This document shows positions 7,092 to 17,245 of a stretch of 64,000 nucleotides of DNA, one piece after another. Where the stretch lies: positions 3,472,001 to 3,536,000 of the forward strand of contig NZ_CP026377.1 in assembly GCF_002953195.1 (NCBI RefSeq). Reading direction: 5' to 3'. Numbering within the stretch: the first letter of the stretch is position 1; the number at the start of each line of letters is the position of its first letter. The notes under the pieces are model-generated. The model ran no database searches. It saw only the letters and a program-made list of their open reading frames with translations, and was not told where the DNA came from. Origin of the DNA: Mixta gaviniae. GTDB taxonomy: Bacteria > Pseudomonadota > Gammaproteobacteria > Enterobacterales > Enterobacteriaceae. Position numbers and translations under genes: made by a program.

Positions 7092-7712
7092 ATGGATCCG
7101 ATAGTGTACGTGGTGGATGACGATCATTCGGTCAGGCAGTCGCTGGTGAGCCTGCTGACGGCGGAAGATTATCAGGTCGCCGATTTCCCCTCCGCGCAGG
7201 CGTTTCTCGCCCACCCTTTCAGCCCGGCGCCGGGCTGCCTGATCCTTGATATGAATATGCCGGAAGCCAACGGCTTTGACGTGACTGATACCCTGCGTCG
7301 CCTTGGCCACCTTATCCCCACCATCTTTCTTACCGGCTACGGCACCATTCCGCTGTCGGTCAAGGCGATGAAGGCGGGCGCCTGCGAATTTATGACCAAG
7401 CCGGCGGTGCCGCGGCTGCTGCTGGCGGCGGTGTCGGAAGCGCTAAAGCTGGCGCAGGAGAACCTCTGCGCTTCGCAAGAGCTGCAAACGCTGACCGCGC
7501 GCTATGAATCCCTGACGCCGCGCGAGCGTGAAGTGCTGCAGCTGGCGATCGGCGGCCTGCTGAATAAGCAGATCGCCACCGCGATGGGCGTCAGCGAAAT
7601 TACCGCTAAAGTGCATAAAAGACGGGTGATGGAAAAGATGGCGGCGCGTTCGCTGACCGATCTGGTCAGGGCGGCGGGACGTCTGAATATCGTGCAGACT
7701 CAGGGGCGTTAG
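7092..7712 (+). CDS. FixJ/NarL-type response regulator (receiver + LuxR HTH)
   Basis: A 206-residue transcription regulator. The receiver has the acidic pocket Asp9-Asp10-Asp11, phospho-acceptor Asp53 (LILDMNMP), a conserved Thr (FLTGYG) and Lys (FMTKP). The C-terminal LuxR helix-turn-helix starts at LTPREREVLQLAIGG and runs through NKQIATAMGVSEITAKVHKRR. GAGAGGGG lies seven bases before ATG. It converges with the 3' end of the giant hybrid kinase, and the two are probably partners. The receiver-only protein at 13391-13762 may compete for or relay the phosphate. A Fur box upstream suggests iron-linked expression. Confidence 0.9.
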   Translation: MDPIVYVVDDDHSVRQSLVSLLTAEDYQVADFPSAQAFLAHPFSPAPGCLILDMNMPEANGFDVTDTLRRLGHLIPTIFLTGYGTIPLSVKAMKAGACEFMTKPAVPRLLLAAVSEALKLAQENLCASQELQTLTARYESLTPREREVLQLAIGGLLNKQIATAMGVSEITAKVHKRRVMEKMAARSLTDLVRAAGRLNIVQTQGR

Positions 7713-7799
7713 CGCCGGTTATCTCCCCTGCGCGCATCGCCCCCCGCTGTCGCGTAAAACGGTGCCACGTCGCCAGCCTGATAACGCGGCAAGCGCGCC

Positions 7800-10700
7800 T
7801 CACGCCGGCTCGCCGTTGTCGCCCGGCAGCGTAAAGGAAAAGACGCTGCCATAGGGTTCGCGGCTGGCCGCGCTCAGTTCGCCGAGGTGCTTTTCGATAA
7901 TGCCGTAGCTGATGGTCAGCCCCATCCCCATGCCCTGCTCTTTGGTGGTATAGAACGAATCGAACAGCCGCGCCCGCACCTCGGGCTTAGCCCCACGCCG
8001 GTATCGGCAATCTCCAGACGAATTTTTCCCGCCGCCGGGTTGGATGATGTGACAGTAATGACGCGCGGCCGATCGTGAACCTCCGCCATCGCATCAATGG
8101 CGTTCACCACCAGGTTGAGCAGCACCTGCTGGATCTGCACGCTGTCGCCGTAGATAACAGCCTGTTCCGCCGTCAGCGCATAGTTGAGAACGATCTGCCG
8201 CTGCTCCAGCTCGCTGCGCGAAAGCGCCATGATGTGATAAACCAGATGATGCAGATTGACGCGTGCCCAGCTTGACTGCTGATTGCGCGTCAGCGCCTGC
8301 AACCCACGGATAATATTGCCCGCGCGTTCGCCCTCGCTGATGATCTCCTCCAGGCTGGCGCGCGCGTTGCCCAGCATCGCCGGCTCGCGGCTCAGCCAGC
8401 GCAGGCTCGCCCCGGCGTTGGCGACGATCGACATCAGCGGCTGATTGATTTCATGGGCGATCGAGGCCGTCAGCTGGCCGACGGTGGTGGCGCGCGACAC
8501 GCGTGCCAGGTCAGCCTGCGCCACCCGCACCGCATCTTCCGACTGCCGGCGCGCGGTAACGTCGGTGATGGTGCCGAAATATTCCGCGATGCTGGCATCC
8601 TCGCCGATCGGGTTGCCCACGCCAAGAATATAGCGGCAGTCGCCATCCGACCGAAGAATACGGAATTCGGCGCGCATCGATACGCCGTTGCGCACGCTGT
8701 CGGTCACCAGCTTGCTGATGCGCTGATGATCTTCCGTATGCACCAGCGTCAGGAAATCAGCCATGGAGATAGTGCGCTGGCTCTCCGGCAGCCCAAGGAT
8801 GCGGGCATATTCATCGGAGACATACATCAAATCCTGCTCCAGCTCCCAGCGCCAGGTACCGGTATTACTGATGCGTTCACCCAGCATCAGCGAGGTCTGG
8901 CTGGCGCGCAGCTCTTTCTCTACCCGGCGACGCTGAATATTCTCCGCCAGCAGCTCGGCATAAAGCCGCGCCGTCTCCAGCGATACCGCCGCCTGCGCCG
9001 CCAGCATCCTGACGATGCGCGAATGTTCGGCAGTGAAAATTTCCGGCATCAGGCGGTTCTCGAGATAGAGAACGCCGACCATTTTGGCCTGCTTATACAT
9101 CGGTACGCAAAGCACTGCCGCGCCCGAGGTCACCAGATAGGCATCCTGGCTGAACGGGCTGAATACCTCCGGCCTGCTGGTGCGGATCTCCTGGCCGGTG
9201 CGCATCACCGCCGCCAGCACCGACAGCGGCATATCGGTCGCCGACGGCGTCTCTTTGACAATCCTGACCTTCACGCCGTCGGCGGTGGTCTCCGCCCAGG
9301 CCTGGGTTTCCGGGATATTGTCGTCGAGAATGCGGATCAGCAGGCCGCGCTGCGCGCCCGCCCGCTCCAGCAGCATGGTCATCAGAATATGGATCAGCCG
9401 GTCAAGGTTGATCTCTTCAGTCATCGCCCTGACCGCGCGCAGCACGCTCTCCAGATCGCGGATCACCTCGTTCGGCGCAAAGGCGATGGTGTCGTAAGGG
9501 CTGCTCTGCCCCGACGGCGCGAGGTGCGGGTAACGCCGCTCCAGCTGGCGTAGCTTCGCCAGCGCTCCCCAGCGGCGCCAGGCGGCGAACGCCCCTTTGC
9601 AGTAAGCATCGGCGGCAACCTGATAGCCGCAGCTTCTGGCGAAGCGCCCGGCCAGCTCGCACGCCAGCCCGTTGATAGGGTGAAACTCCGCCTCGCCCGC
9701 CAGCCGGATGGCTTGTTCATACAGCGCGCTGGCGTCGCCGTTTCTTTGCTCCAGGCGCGCCAGCTCGGCACCGATCAACGCCGCTTTATCGGCAAAGGTG
9801 TCGGGATTATGGCGCGCCCACAGCGTGATTTTCGCATGGTGCGCCAGCGCCTCGCGCCGCCGTTCGGCGTCAAACTCCGCCGGCGTCAGGCTAAGCGTCA
9901 GGGAGAGCGCGCTGTAAAAGTGATAGTCGAGCAGATGCAGATAGCCAGGCACCGCGCGGGTAAATGGCGCCGCCTCGCGCAGGCAGTCGGCGGCCTGCGG
10001 ATATTCGCCCGCCATAAAGTATGCCTTCGCCCGATAGAGCCAGAACCAGAACTGCGTCAGCGGCATCGGCCGGTTGCTCTCGCCGGGCGCGGCGATCAGC
10101 GATTCCGGAAAAAGATCCGCGCCGCTAAAGCCGGTGGACGAGGCGTTACGCAGGTGCGTGACATAGATCCGCTGGATCTGCAGCAGTACCTCAACATCGG
10201 GGAAGCGCCGCTTGCGGATAAAGCTCAGCCCACGCTCGATAGTGGTCTGCACGCCCTCAAGGTGGTCGCCGCGCAGCAGGAAGTTCATCGTCTGATGACG
10301 GATGATAAAGCAGGCGGCGGTTAAATCGCCGTTATCCACCGCCACGGTAAAACAGGCTTTGGCGTTGTCCACCGCCACGCTGAGCGGTGCCACCCAGGCG
10401 CTGGCCAGATCGACCGCCAGCAGGGTGCGCCCCTTAAAATTGTTGAACGCGTGGCGCATCACCAGATCGCGCCCCAGCTCGCTATAGCAGTAACCCTGCG
10501 GATAGGCATCATAGCGCCGTCCCACCAGTACGCCATACCAGGCGAGCGCGGCGGTGGAAGCACCGCACAGCCCGCGATCGAGCGTCATCTGCAGGATTTT
10601 GCACAGCAGCAGAAAATGCAGCTCCGGGCAGGCGAAGGCGGCGAACATCGCGGCGCTGAGCATCAGGCTCATGATCGCCTCCGCTTCGCGGTCGTCGGTG

Positions 10701-13381
10701 ACCGGTAGCGCGCCGAAACGGCCGACGGCATCCTGACCGATGCGCTGTTCCAGCGCCTGCCACGCGCGCGCGCACGCCTCATCGTCCGGCTGACGGCTGA
10801 GATGAATGCCGAACACCGCCAGCCATGCCAGCGCGGTCTCCAGCGCCAGATGCATATCGGACTGGCGCATATGCAGCTCCGCCATCATGCAGGCGGCCAC
10901 CGCTTTCTGCTCCAGGCTGCCCGGCATGCCCATCAGGCGGCTGCAGAGCGCCAGCGCCGAGGCGAGATTACCCTGTAAAAACTCGCACTCCGCCTCCTCG
11001 AAATCGAGGGTAAAATCCTCCTCCGGCGCGGCGTGCGGTGCCTCCGGCCTCAGCCGTTTCGCGCTACGCAGATAGCGCACCGCCGAGGCGTAATCGCCGG
11101 TGCTTTTGGCCCGCTGCGCCGCCAGCCGGCACAGGGCGCGAAAGCTATCGCGCTGCGGCGAGACACAGATGCGATCCAGCGCGGCGGTAATGTGATAAAC
11201 CGCCAGAAACAGCGTGTCGTTATTGTCAGTCTGGCGCGCCGCGTCCGCCAGCTGGCAGGCGGCGGCGAAGTTAAGCCGGCACGCCTCTTCCGGCGCCAGC
11301 AGCGCCTGCGCCGCCTTATGTACGCGATCATGGGTAAAGGCGTATTCGTCGCCCGCCAGAGTGATCAGCCGCGCCGCAATGGCGGGCTGCAGCTGCTCCT
11401 GCAGGCGCGCCTGGGCGATCCCCTGCGTCTGGCTCAGCAGCGCCAGCTTGCCGACGCCGCCGACGCTGGCGAGACAGCCGAGTAGCTTACGCGTCGGCAG
11501 CGGCATATCGCCCAGCTGCTGCAGCAGCAGACTGGCGACGTTTTCGGTATAGTTGCGCGCGCGGATCGCCGCCAGATCGTAATGCCACTTACCGTGCTGC
11601 GGATGGGGGACAATCAGCCCGTCGCGCACGATGCGGCGCAGAAATTCATGGGTAAACAGCGGATTGCCGCCGGTTTTCTCATGGATCAGCGCCGCCAGCT
11701 CGCCAAGGCCCGCGGCGCGGGTTTGCAGAAAATCGGCCAGCCAGCGCGCCACCGCTTTGACACTGAGCGGCTCCGGCCGGATTTCCGGCAGCATGGCGGC
11801 GCTGGCGCGCAGCCCCGCCAGCGGGCAGGCCGGCGAACCTTCGCTCTGCGTCTCCGCGTCGCTGTATGAGACCACCATCAGCAGCGGCAACGCGTCGCTG
11901 TGCTGGGCCAGATACTCCAGCAGTTGCAGGCTGGCCTGATCGATCCAGTGAATATCATCAATCATCAGCACCAGCGGACGGCCCGGCGTGGCAAACGCCT
12001 TTACCAGGCCGTGCGCCATCTGATTAAAGCGCACCCGGGCGTCGGCGGAGTGCATATCGGCGGGCATCAGCGGCTTGCTTTCCAGCAGCAGCCCCAGCTC
12101 GGGCACCAGGTTCACCGCCAGCCCGGTGTAGCTGCCCAGCGCCTGCGTCAGCCGCAGCTTCCAGCGCGCCACGTCAGCCGATGCCAGGCCAAGCAGCCAG
12201 AGCGTCAGCGAGCGAAAGGCGGCGGAGATCACCGCATAGGGCAGCACCGGCGAATATTGATCCGCCTTGCTGACGGCGAGCAGCGCCGGCCTGCGCTGCA
12301 TCTTTTTTAACGCCGAGGCGATAAGCGACGATTTACCGCTGCCCTGCGGCCCGCCGATGGCTACCAGCGCCGCCGCGCCGCTGCTGGCGACCCGATCCAG
12401 CGCCGCCAGCAGCCGATCCGCCTGCGGATGCGCCAGGAAGAGGTTATCCGCCAGCGCCAGCGCCGGCAGCCGATCCTGCAGGCCCGGCGTGAAATCGGCG
12501 ATAGTGCCGCTCTCCGCCAGGTTCGCCTGACAGCGGCGTAAATCGGCGATCAGCCCTTCAACGGTCTGGTAGCGGTTGCCGGGCGCTTTCTCCAGCAGAC
12601 GTAAAATAATGGCCGACAGCATCGTCGGCACCTCGCCGCGCACCGCGTGCGGCGGCCGGGGCGCGGAAGCGATATGGTGATGCGCCCACTCCGCCGGCCC
12701 GCCTTCGCTGAGATCGAACGGCAGCGTGCCGGTCAGCAGCTCATACAGCACAATGCCGAGGCTGTAGAGATCGCTGCGGCTGTCCACCGCGTCGCGAATG
12801 CGGGTGGTATGCTCCGGCGACATATAGGCCAGGGTGCCGCCCGGCGCGGTCATCCGCGTCTGGCCGGCGTTCTCTTCCGGCCCGCGGGTCAGCCCGAAGC
12901 CCGCCAGACGGCAGCGGCCATCCGGATCGAGAAACAGATTGCCGGGCTTGATGTCGCTATGAATCAACCCCAGCGCATGCATCTGCCGCAGCGGCGTGCA
13001 GATGCGCACCGCCAGCGCCAGAAAATCAGCCAGTCCGCCGGCTGCCGGCCGCGCCGACTGCGCCAGGGTTTTAAAGGGAAACGGGGCGTACGCCAGCGCG
13101 TAGCGGCCATGATGCAGCGTGCTGCTGACCGGCCGGACCGCCCAGCCATCGTCCAGCTGCATACGCAGCGAAAACTCGTTTTTCAACAGCTGCGTCGCCT
13201 GAAACGACGCCTCTTCGCCGGCAGCGCTGGCGAGAATAAAGGCGTCGCCCGCGTGCAGCGGCTCGCATCGCATCCAGGCGATGCATCCTTCCTGCGCCAG
13301 CGGCGTAAAGATCATCTCGTCGTTTAAGGTAAACACCGCGCCGTGCATCGCCTCGCCGGCGGCAGAAAGTTTCTCACTCAT
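7800..13381 (-). pseudogene. Giant Ser/Thr kinase-like/AAA ATPase/sensor histidine kinase, frameshifted near its 3' end
   Basis: A trifunctional hybrid sensor. Order (residue numbers from a TTG one codon upstream of the ATG): protein-kinase-like domain to ~290, AAA/NACHT-type ATPase with Walker A GGPQGSGKSS (344-353) and Walker B LVLMIDDIHW (~471-480), a long helical repeat region, GAF (~1320-1480), PAS (~1500-1620), then HisKA with His1644 (AHEINQPL) and an HATPase N-box (NLVVNAIDAM). The kinase DFG reads GFG and HRD reads HSD, so the front domain may be a pseudokinase. A missing base at 7982/7983 derails the frame after DTGVGLSP. Adding one base restores the GMGMGL box and 60 more residues to a TGA at 7800, about 1,860 aa in all. 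The first stop of the broken frame is at 7916. GAGG precedes the ATG at 13381, ten bases after the receiver gene stop. Confidence 0.88.
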
Positions 13382-13390
13382 CAAAGCGCC

Positions 13391-13762
13391 TCATGGGTAG
13401 AGTTCGCGGCGGATGATCTCCAGCAGCGTATCGACGTTGATCGGCTTGCGCAAAAAGGTCACAGCGCCCAGGTTGATGGCATACCACAGCATATTCTCAT
13501 CGCCATGCCCGGAAACAAAAATAACAGGCGGCGGAGCGGGCCGCAAAACCACCTGTTTATAAAGATCGAACCCGCTCATGCCCTTGAGCTTTACATCAAG
13601 AATAAGCAAAGCGGCGTCAGCCAGCGCCGTTTCATCATTGAGAAACGCCTCCGCCGACTCAAAAGCGGCGGTCTCAAAGCCATCCGACTGCAGTAAATTG
13701 CTTAACCCGCTGCGGACGGCACGTTCATCGTCAACAATGACAATGCGCGGTGACAGCACCAT
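13391..13762 (-). CDS. Receiver-only response regulator
   Basis: A 123-residue CheY-like protein consisting of one receiver domain: acidic pair Asp11-Asp12, phospho-acceptor Asp56 (LLILDVKLKG), switch Ser (FVSGHG) and Lys (FLRKP). There is no output domain, so it should act as a phosphate relay or sink, or by protein contact. It lies immediately upstream of the giant kinase on the same strand with seven intergenic bases after its stop, indicating translational coupling. GAGGA lies eight bases before ATG. The likely route is kinase to this receiver, to the FixJ-like regulator, or both. Confidence 0.88.
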   Translation of the reverse strand: MVLSPRIVIVDDERAVRSGLSNLLQSDGFETAAFESAEAFLNDETALADAALLILDVKLKGMSGFDLYKQVVLRPAPPPVIFVSGHGDENMLWYAINLGAVTFLRKPINVDTLLEIIRRELYP

Positions 13763-13797
13763 GCTGTGATCCTCTGTCTGATTTCACGCGGGCGTGA

Positions 13798-14049
13798 CTA
13801 TCTTTTTTTACCTGCGGGAGGCGGGGCGCCGCTGATTTTCGGCACGCATTCATGACGAAACCATGCCAGCGTGACCGGCTGTCGCGCGATAAGGCGTCGG
13901 CATACCGGCACGACTTGCTCGCCGACCAGCATACCGAACAGCCCTAACAGGGCCACGACCGGCGGCGCGGGTGAGTGAATATCGCTTATCCCATAGAGCA
14001 TGCCGGCCAGAAGGCCTGTCGCCAGGGAGAGCAGCGCTGATTTCATCAT
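13798..14049 (-). CDS. XapX-domain small membrane protein (copy 2)
   Basis: An 83-residue protein with two hydrophobic helices separated by the XapX-type turn: LATGLLAGMLYG, then HSPAPPVVALLGLFGMLVGEQ. XapX (TIGR03510) is a short membrane domain of unknown function. A basic C-terminal tail follows. Two tandem ATG codons start it, two bases after the stop of the previous XapX gene, so both are one translational unit. The pair sits between the hydrolase and the kinase genes of one operon, which suggests a membrane part of the sensing or uptake step. Confidence 0.82.
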   Translation of the reverse strand: MMKSALLSLATGLLAGMLYGISDIHSPAPPVVALLGLFGMLVGEQVVPVCRRLIARQPVTLAWFRHECVPKISGAPPPAGKKR

Positions 14050-14051
14050 AA

Positions 14052-14270
14052 TCAGCCCGTCCGTGTATAGCGTGAGGCGGAGGCATCGCGGCTTTGCGCG
14101 GCGTGCGCCTCAGGCGGCGTTTTCAGCGCCTGTACTGCTTGTTCGCCCGCCAGCATGCCCAGCAGCCCGATCAGCGCGATGGCGGGCGGCGCGGGCGAGC
14201 GTACCTTAAGCAGCGCATAGAGCAGGCCGATAATGAGACCGGCGCCGAGCGCGATAACGCCTGCGATCAT
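14052..14270 (-). CDS. XapX-domain small membrane protein (copy 1)
   Basis: A 72-residue protein from the chosen ATG (IAGVIALGAGLIIGLLYALL, a second helix after VRSPAPPAIALIG, then a polar tail). The same RSPAPP turn and LAGEQ ending occur in its neighbour, so the two arose by duplication. GGAG seven bases upstream supports this start over the ATG 60 bases earlier, whose extra residues are polar and proline-rich. It lies 59 bases downstream of the isochorismatase-fold gene, in the same orientation. Molecular role is unknown for the family. Confidence 0.82.
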   Translation of the reverse strand: MIAGVIALGAGLIIGLLYALLKVRSPAPPAIALIGLLGMLAGEQAVQALKTPPEAHAAQSRDASASRYTRTG

Positions 14271-14329
14271 GGAGATTCTCCGGTGAAAGGCGAAGACAGG
14301 GACCGGAGCGCTCTCCGGCCCTTCACGCA

Positions 14330-15019
14330 TTATTTGTTGGCCGGTACCGGCGCCAGCGTGCGGTGCGCGCCCTTTGCGCGCGCCGGCGCTTTATGCACCA
14401 TGGTGTAGGCGTAATCGACGCCCATGCCGTAGGCACCGGAATGCTCTTTCACGATATCCATCACCGCGTCGTAGGTCGCTTTATGCGCCCAGTCGCGCTG
14501 CCACTCCAGCAGCACCTGCTGCCAGGTTACCGGCACCACGCCCGCCTGAATCATGCGCTGCATAGAGAAATCGTGCGCCTCTTTCGAGGTGCCGCCGGAA
14601 GCATCCGCCACCATGTAGATTTCATAATCCCCTTCCAGCATGGCGCAGAGCGCGAAGGTGTTGTTGCACACTTCGGTCCACAGCCCGGCGACCACCACTT
14701 TCTTACGGCCGTTTTTCGCCAGCGCATCGCGCACTTTCTGATCATCCCAGGAGTTCATAGAGGTACGCTCAAGAATGTCATGCTCCGGGAATACATCCAG
14801 CAGTTCAGGGAAGGTATTGCCGGAGAAGCTTTCCGTTTCAACGGTGGTGAGGGTTGTCGGGATGTTGAAGACTTTGGCCGCTTTCGCCAGGCCAACCACG
14901 TTGTTTTTCAGCACCTGGCGGTCGATAGACTGCACGCCGAAGGCCATCTGCGGTTGCTGATCGATAAAAATGATCTGGCTGTTCTGAGGGGTCAGTACTT
15001 CAAGCTTAGCGTTGGTCAT
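14330..15019 (-). CDS. Isochorismatase-fold (YcaC-like) cysteine hydrolase
   Basis: A 229-residue cytosolic hydrolase of the isochorismatase superfamily, which splits amide, carbamate or vinyl-ether bonds using a Cys-Asp-Lys triad. The nucleophile is Cys118 (AGLWTEVCNN) with the usual cis-peptide-type segment before it, and Asp20 (IIFIDQQ) is the acid. Near residue 84 I see Glu-Arg where I would look for the lysine, so the third catalytic residue needs checking. A second ATG 12 bases upstream is possible, and neither start has a strong ribosome-binding site. It is the first gene of the leftward operon that ends with the giant kinase, and it is divergent from the amidohydrolase. Two hydrolases flanking one promoter region suggest consecutive steps on one compound. 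Confidence 0.85.
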   Translation of the reverse strand: MTNAKLEVLTPQNSQIIFIDQQPQMAFGVQSIDRQVLKNNVVGLAKAAKVFNIPTTLTTVETESFSGNTFPELLDVFPEHDILERTSMNSWDDQKVRDALAKNGRKKVVVAGLWTEVCNNTFALCAMLEGDYEIYMVADASGGTSKEAHDFSMQRMIQAGVVPVTWQQVLLEWQRDWAHKATYDAVMDIVKEHSGAYGMGVDYAYTMVHKAPARAKGAHRTLAPVPANK

Positions 15020-15365
15020 GAGAATACCCATTGAGGTTTAAGTAACAGGAGTCCGCAAAAAGGGGCGGAATAACGAGACAGTCTCCGGCAGCGCGGTAAG
15101 CCACGATAAGAATACAGAGGCGAGCGTTATGCTTATTCAGGGCTGCTGACCACGTCAGGCCGCATTTGGCTGTCGGAGCGGATAGTAAAAGGAGTTTGCG
15201 GGGCGGGCTATTATCTCTGTGTATAACTATACGCTCGTATAATAGACGCTGCTTTCAACCGCTGACCATAATCCCGCCAACTTCCGTGCCCTGCTCTGTC
15301 CGAGCGGCACGCCTTTTTGTCCGGGGGCCGTATCGCCTTGTCCGGACGTTCCGACAGGAGGATTT
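15020..15365. other. Divergent control region of the hydrolase operons
   Basis: These 346 bases separate two divergent operons. They hold two overlapping inverted repeats at 15221-15243 around a perfect TATAAT (15238-15243). AGGAGG at about 15357-15362 serves the amidohydrolase. No reading frame here looks real. Confidence 0.6.
15221..15243. promoter_or_regulatory. Overlapping inverted repeats at a -10 hexamer, candidate operator
   Basis: GTATA-AC-TATAC (15221-15232) overlaps TATACG-CT-CGTATA (15228-15241). The second repeat is a perfect 14-base dyad apart from its 2-base centre. TATAAT occupies 15238-15243, so a protein bound here would control the start of the rightward operon, and possibly both. 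A matching -35 is not obvious, which suggests activator-dependent transcription. Confidence 0.5.
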
Positions 15366-17240
15366 ATGGTCTCGCCCGGTAAAGCAGAGCTGATTTTTAT
15401 CAACGGTCGCCTACATACGGTTGACAGAGAAAACCCGGTCGCCGAAGCGGCCGCCATTCGCGACGGCAAGTTTCTGGCGGTCGGCAGCGTCGCGGAGGCG
15501 ATGCAGTATCACGAGGAAGGCACGAAGGTGGTCGATCTGCAAGGCCACACCGCCATTCCCGGCCTTAACGATTCCCATCTGCATCTGATCCGCGGCGGGC
15601 TGAACTACAACCTCGAACTGCGTTGGGAAGGGGTGCCTTCGCTGGCGGACGCGCTGCGCATGCTGAAAGATCAGGCGCTGCGTACTCCGTCGCCGCAGTG
15701 GGTACGCGTGGTGGGCGGCTGGACCGAGTTCCAGTTCGCCGAACGCCGTATGCCGACGCTTGACGAAATCAACCAGGCCGCGCCCGATACGCCGGTGTTT
15801 ATCCTGCATCTCTACGATCGCGCCCTGCTCAACCGCGCCGCGCTGAAGGTGGTCGGCTACACCAAAGATACGCCCAACCCGCCGGGCGGCGAGATCCAGC
15901 GCGACAGCAACGGCAACCCGACCGGCATGCTGATCGCGCGGCCCAACGCCATGATCCTCTACGCCACGCTGGCGAAAGGACCGAAGCTGCCGCTGGAGCA
16001 GCAGGTCAACTCCACGCGCCAGTTTATGCGCGAGCTGAACCGTCTCGGCCTGACCAGCGCCATCGATGCGGGCGGCGGCTTTCAGAACTACCCGGAAGAT
16101 TATGAGGTGATCGCCGAGCTGCATGAGAAAAAGCAGATGACCCTGCGTATCGCCTATAACCTCTTCACCCAGCGTCCCGGCCACGAGCTGGAGGATTTCG
16201 AAAAGTGGACCGATATGCTCTCGCCGGGCCAGGGCAGCGATTTCTTCCGCCATAACGGCGCCGGCGAGATGCTGGTGTTCTCCGCCGCCGACTTTGAAGA
16301 TTTCCTTGAGCCGCGTCCCGATCTGGCGCCGGGCATGGAAGATGAGCTGGAGCGCGTAGTGCGACATCTGGTGGAGCATCGCTGGCCGTTCCGCCTGCAC
16401 GCCACCTATAACGAATCGATCAGCCGTATGCTTGACGTCTTCGAGCGCGTCAATCGCGATATTCCTTTTGACGGCCTGCACTGGTTCTTCGACCATGCGG
16501 AAACCGTGACCCAGGCGAATATCGATCGCATCAAGGCGCTGGGCGGCGGCATTGCGGTGCAGCACCGCATGGCGTTTCAGGGCGAATATTTCGCCGAGCG
16601 CTACGGCATTGAGGCGACCCGCCATACGCCGCCGGTGGCGCGTATGCTGGAGACCGGCGTACCGGTCGGCCTCGGCACCGACGCCACGCGCGTCGCCAGC
16701 TATAACCCCTGGACCGCGCTTTACTGGCTGGTCTCCGGGCGCACCGTGGGCGGCATGCAGATGTATGACGTTAACGCGCGCCTCGATCGCGACACCGCGC
16801 TGATGCTCTGGACCCAGGGCAGCGCCTGGTTCTCCAGCGAGCAGGGGAAAAAGGGCCAGCTGAAGGTGGGCCAGCTGGCTGACCTCGCGGTGCTGAGCAA
16901 AGATTACTTCCGCGTGCCGGAAGAGGAGATCAAGGGCATTGAAGCGGTGCTGACGGTAGTGAACGGCGATATTGTCTACGCGGCAGGCGCCTTTGGCGCT
17001 GAGGCGCCACCCGCGATCCCGGTGCTGCCGGAATGGTCGCCGGTGGTGCAGGTGCCGGGTCACTACCGCAGCGCGCCGCCGCAGGCCAGCCGCGTCGGCA
17101 TGATGCCGGCGGCGCACCACTGCAGCGGCCCGTGCGGCGTTCACAGCCATCAGCACGATACCGCGCGTCACGCCTCCGTGCCTGTCTCCGACGATAACGC
17201 CTTCTGGGGCGCGCTCGGCTGCAGCTGCTTCGCTTTTTGA
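15366..17240 (+). CDS. YtcJ-type metal-dependent amidohydrolase with Cys/His-rich tail
   Basis: A 624-residue member of the Amidohydro_3 (YtcJ/NfdA/AepA-like) branch of the amidohydrolase superfamily, which hydrolyses amide or formamide bonds with a bound metal. The metal motif is Asp69-Ser-His71-Leu-His73, and later ligands lie in FDHAET and GLGTDATR. AGGAGG precedes ATG. Beyond the normal domain end (about residue 575) it carries an unusual tail with HHCSGPCGVHSHQHD and a closing GCSCF, rich in cysteine and histidine. It leads a rightward operon with DoxX, an MFS exporter and an alpha/beta hydrolase. The substrate is not identifiable. Confidence 0.88.
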   Translation: MVSPGKAELIFINGRLHTVDRENPVAEAAAIRDGKFLAVGSVAEAMQYHEEGTKVVDLQGHTAIPGLNDSHLHLIRGGLNYNLELRWEGVPSLADALRMLKDQALRTPSPQWVRVVGGWTEFQFAERRMPTLDEINQAAPDTPVFILHLYDRALLNRAALKVVGYTKDTPNPPGGEIQRDSNGNPTGMLIARPNAMILYATLAKGPKLPLEQQVNSTRQFMRELNRLGLTSAIDAGGGFQNYPEDYEVIAELHEKKQMTLRIAYNLFTQRPGHELEDFEKWTDMLSPGQGSDFFRHNGAGEMLVFSAADFEDFLEPRPDLAPGMEDELERVVRHLVEHRWPFRLHATYNESISRMLDVFERVNRDIPFDGLHWFFDHAETVTQANIDRIKALGGGIAVQHRMAFQGEYFAERYGIEATRHTPPVARMLETGVPVGLGTDATRVASYNPWTALYWLVSGRTVGGMQMYDVNARLDRDTALMLWTQGSAWFSSEQGKKGQLKVGQLADLAVLSKDYFRVPEEEIKGIEAVLTVVNGDIVYAAGAFGAEAPPAIPVLPEWSPVVQVPGHYRSAPPQASRVGMMPAAHHCSGPCGVHSHQHDTARHASVPVSDDNAFWGALGCSCFAF

Positions 17241-17245
17241 CGCCG

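Noticed and set aside
8453..9553. Long forward frame of 366 codons opposite the giant kinase
   Set aside because: It is antisense to conserved GAF, PAS and HisKA coding DNA, has low-complexity Arg/His/Gln composition and no family likeness: a GC-rich shadow.
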